A stretch of DNA of 5,386 bases. Origin: an uncultured Selenomonas sp. Lineage in GTDB: Bacteria; Bacillota; Negativicutes; Selenomonadales; Selenomonadaceae. A program made the translations under genes and the position numbers. The notes beneath the pieces were generated by a model. The model made no database searches. It saw only the letters and a list, made by a program, of their open reading frames with translations, and was not told where the DNA came from. Location: positions 1 through 5,386 of the forward strand of contig CAMURM010000140.1 of the NCBI GenBank assembly GCA_947097535.1. Reading direction: 5' to 3'. This document shows positions 5,188-5,386 of this stretch, piece by piece (position 1 is the stretch's first letter; each line of letters begins with the position of its first letter).

Positions 5188-5386
5188 TCAGGCGAGGAAG
5201 ACGTTCAGGAGCCGCTCAAGTGCGTGCTGGTCGGCGACGCCCATCGTTTCGCGCGCCGAGTGCATGGCGAGGATTGGCGCGCCGATGTCCATCGTGCGCA
5301 CGGGGACGAAGGAGGAGGCGATGGCGCCGAGAGTGGAGCCGCCGCGGCTGTCGGCGCGGTTCACGAACTGCTGCCAGGGGATTTCG
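5188..5386 (-). CDS. M18-family aminopeptidase (ApeB/aspartyl-aminopeptidase type), C-terminal end only
   Basis: This gene reads leftward and continues beyond the right edge; 65 codons and the TGA stop (complement of 5188-5190) are visible. The translated end contains EIPWQQFVNRADSRGGSTLG, then a TMDIGAPILAMHSARET stretch and a final helix ending LERLLNVFLA. The NRxDxRGGSTLG and DIGxPxLAMHSxxE patterns are characteristic of M18 zinc aminopeptidases, and the histidine of AMHS is a metal ligand in the family. These are cytosolic enzymes that remove N-terminal residues, often acidic ones, from peptides. The gene converges on the PilZ gene with 157 nt between stop codons. The start, promoter and full length cannot be seen. 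No clear terminator of its own was found immediately downstream. Confidence 0.92.
   Translation of the reverse strand, partial: EIPWQQFVNRADSRGGSTLGAIASSFVPVRTMDIGAPILAMHSARETMGVADQHALERLLNVFLA

Overview
The window looks like chromosomal DNA of a moderately GC-rich Negativicute, most likely Selenomonas or a close relative. This is inference: it rests on the GC-rich codon use, the pairing of a FapA (DUF342) protein with a SwrB-like protein at the end of a flagellar-type operon, and the anaerobe-type cobaltochelatase CbiK. I could not run a database search. No mobile element, CRISPR array, rRNA or clear sign of horizontal transfer is visible.

Left part (1-1724, + strand). This is probably the tail of a flagellar/chemotaxis operon. 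It holds the 3' end of a FapA-family (DUF342) gene, a small unrecognised charged protein (111 aa), and a membrane-anchored SwrB-like/DUF6115 protein (333 aa, GTG start) with an unusually long, very acidic linker. A bidirectional hairpin terminator (about 1729-1758) closes this operon and also the tRNA operon converging on it.

Middle (1768-1988, - strand). A two-gene tRNA operon reads tRNA-Pro(TGG) then tRNA-Arg(TCT), 2 nt apart and both with encoded CCA. It is driven by a perfect consensus sigma-70 promoter (TTGACA, 17 nt, TATAAT). An 18-bp near-perfect palindrome covers the spacer and part of the -35 box, in the divergent region shared with cbiK.

Right-centre (2043-5095, + strand). Three closely spaced genes probably form one operon: the sirohydrochlorin cobaltochelatase cbiK with a long N-terminal extension, a Tat-exported purple-acid-phosphatase-like metallophosphoesterase, and a YcgR-type PilZ cyclic-di-GMP receptor. 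A strong intrinsic terminator ends the unit. The three products have no obvious single pathway. The PilZ protein could act on the flagella encoded to the left, but that link is inferred from gene content only.

Right end (5188-5386, - strand). The last 65 codons of an M18-family aminopeptidase converge on the PilZ gene.

No gene-free stretch exceeds 300 bases. The longest gaps are 5031-5187 (terminator, otherwise nothing clear) and 1924-2042 (promoter region).
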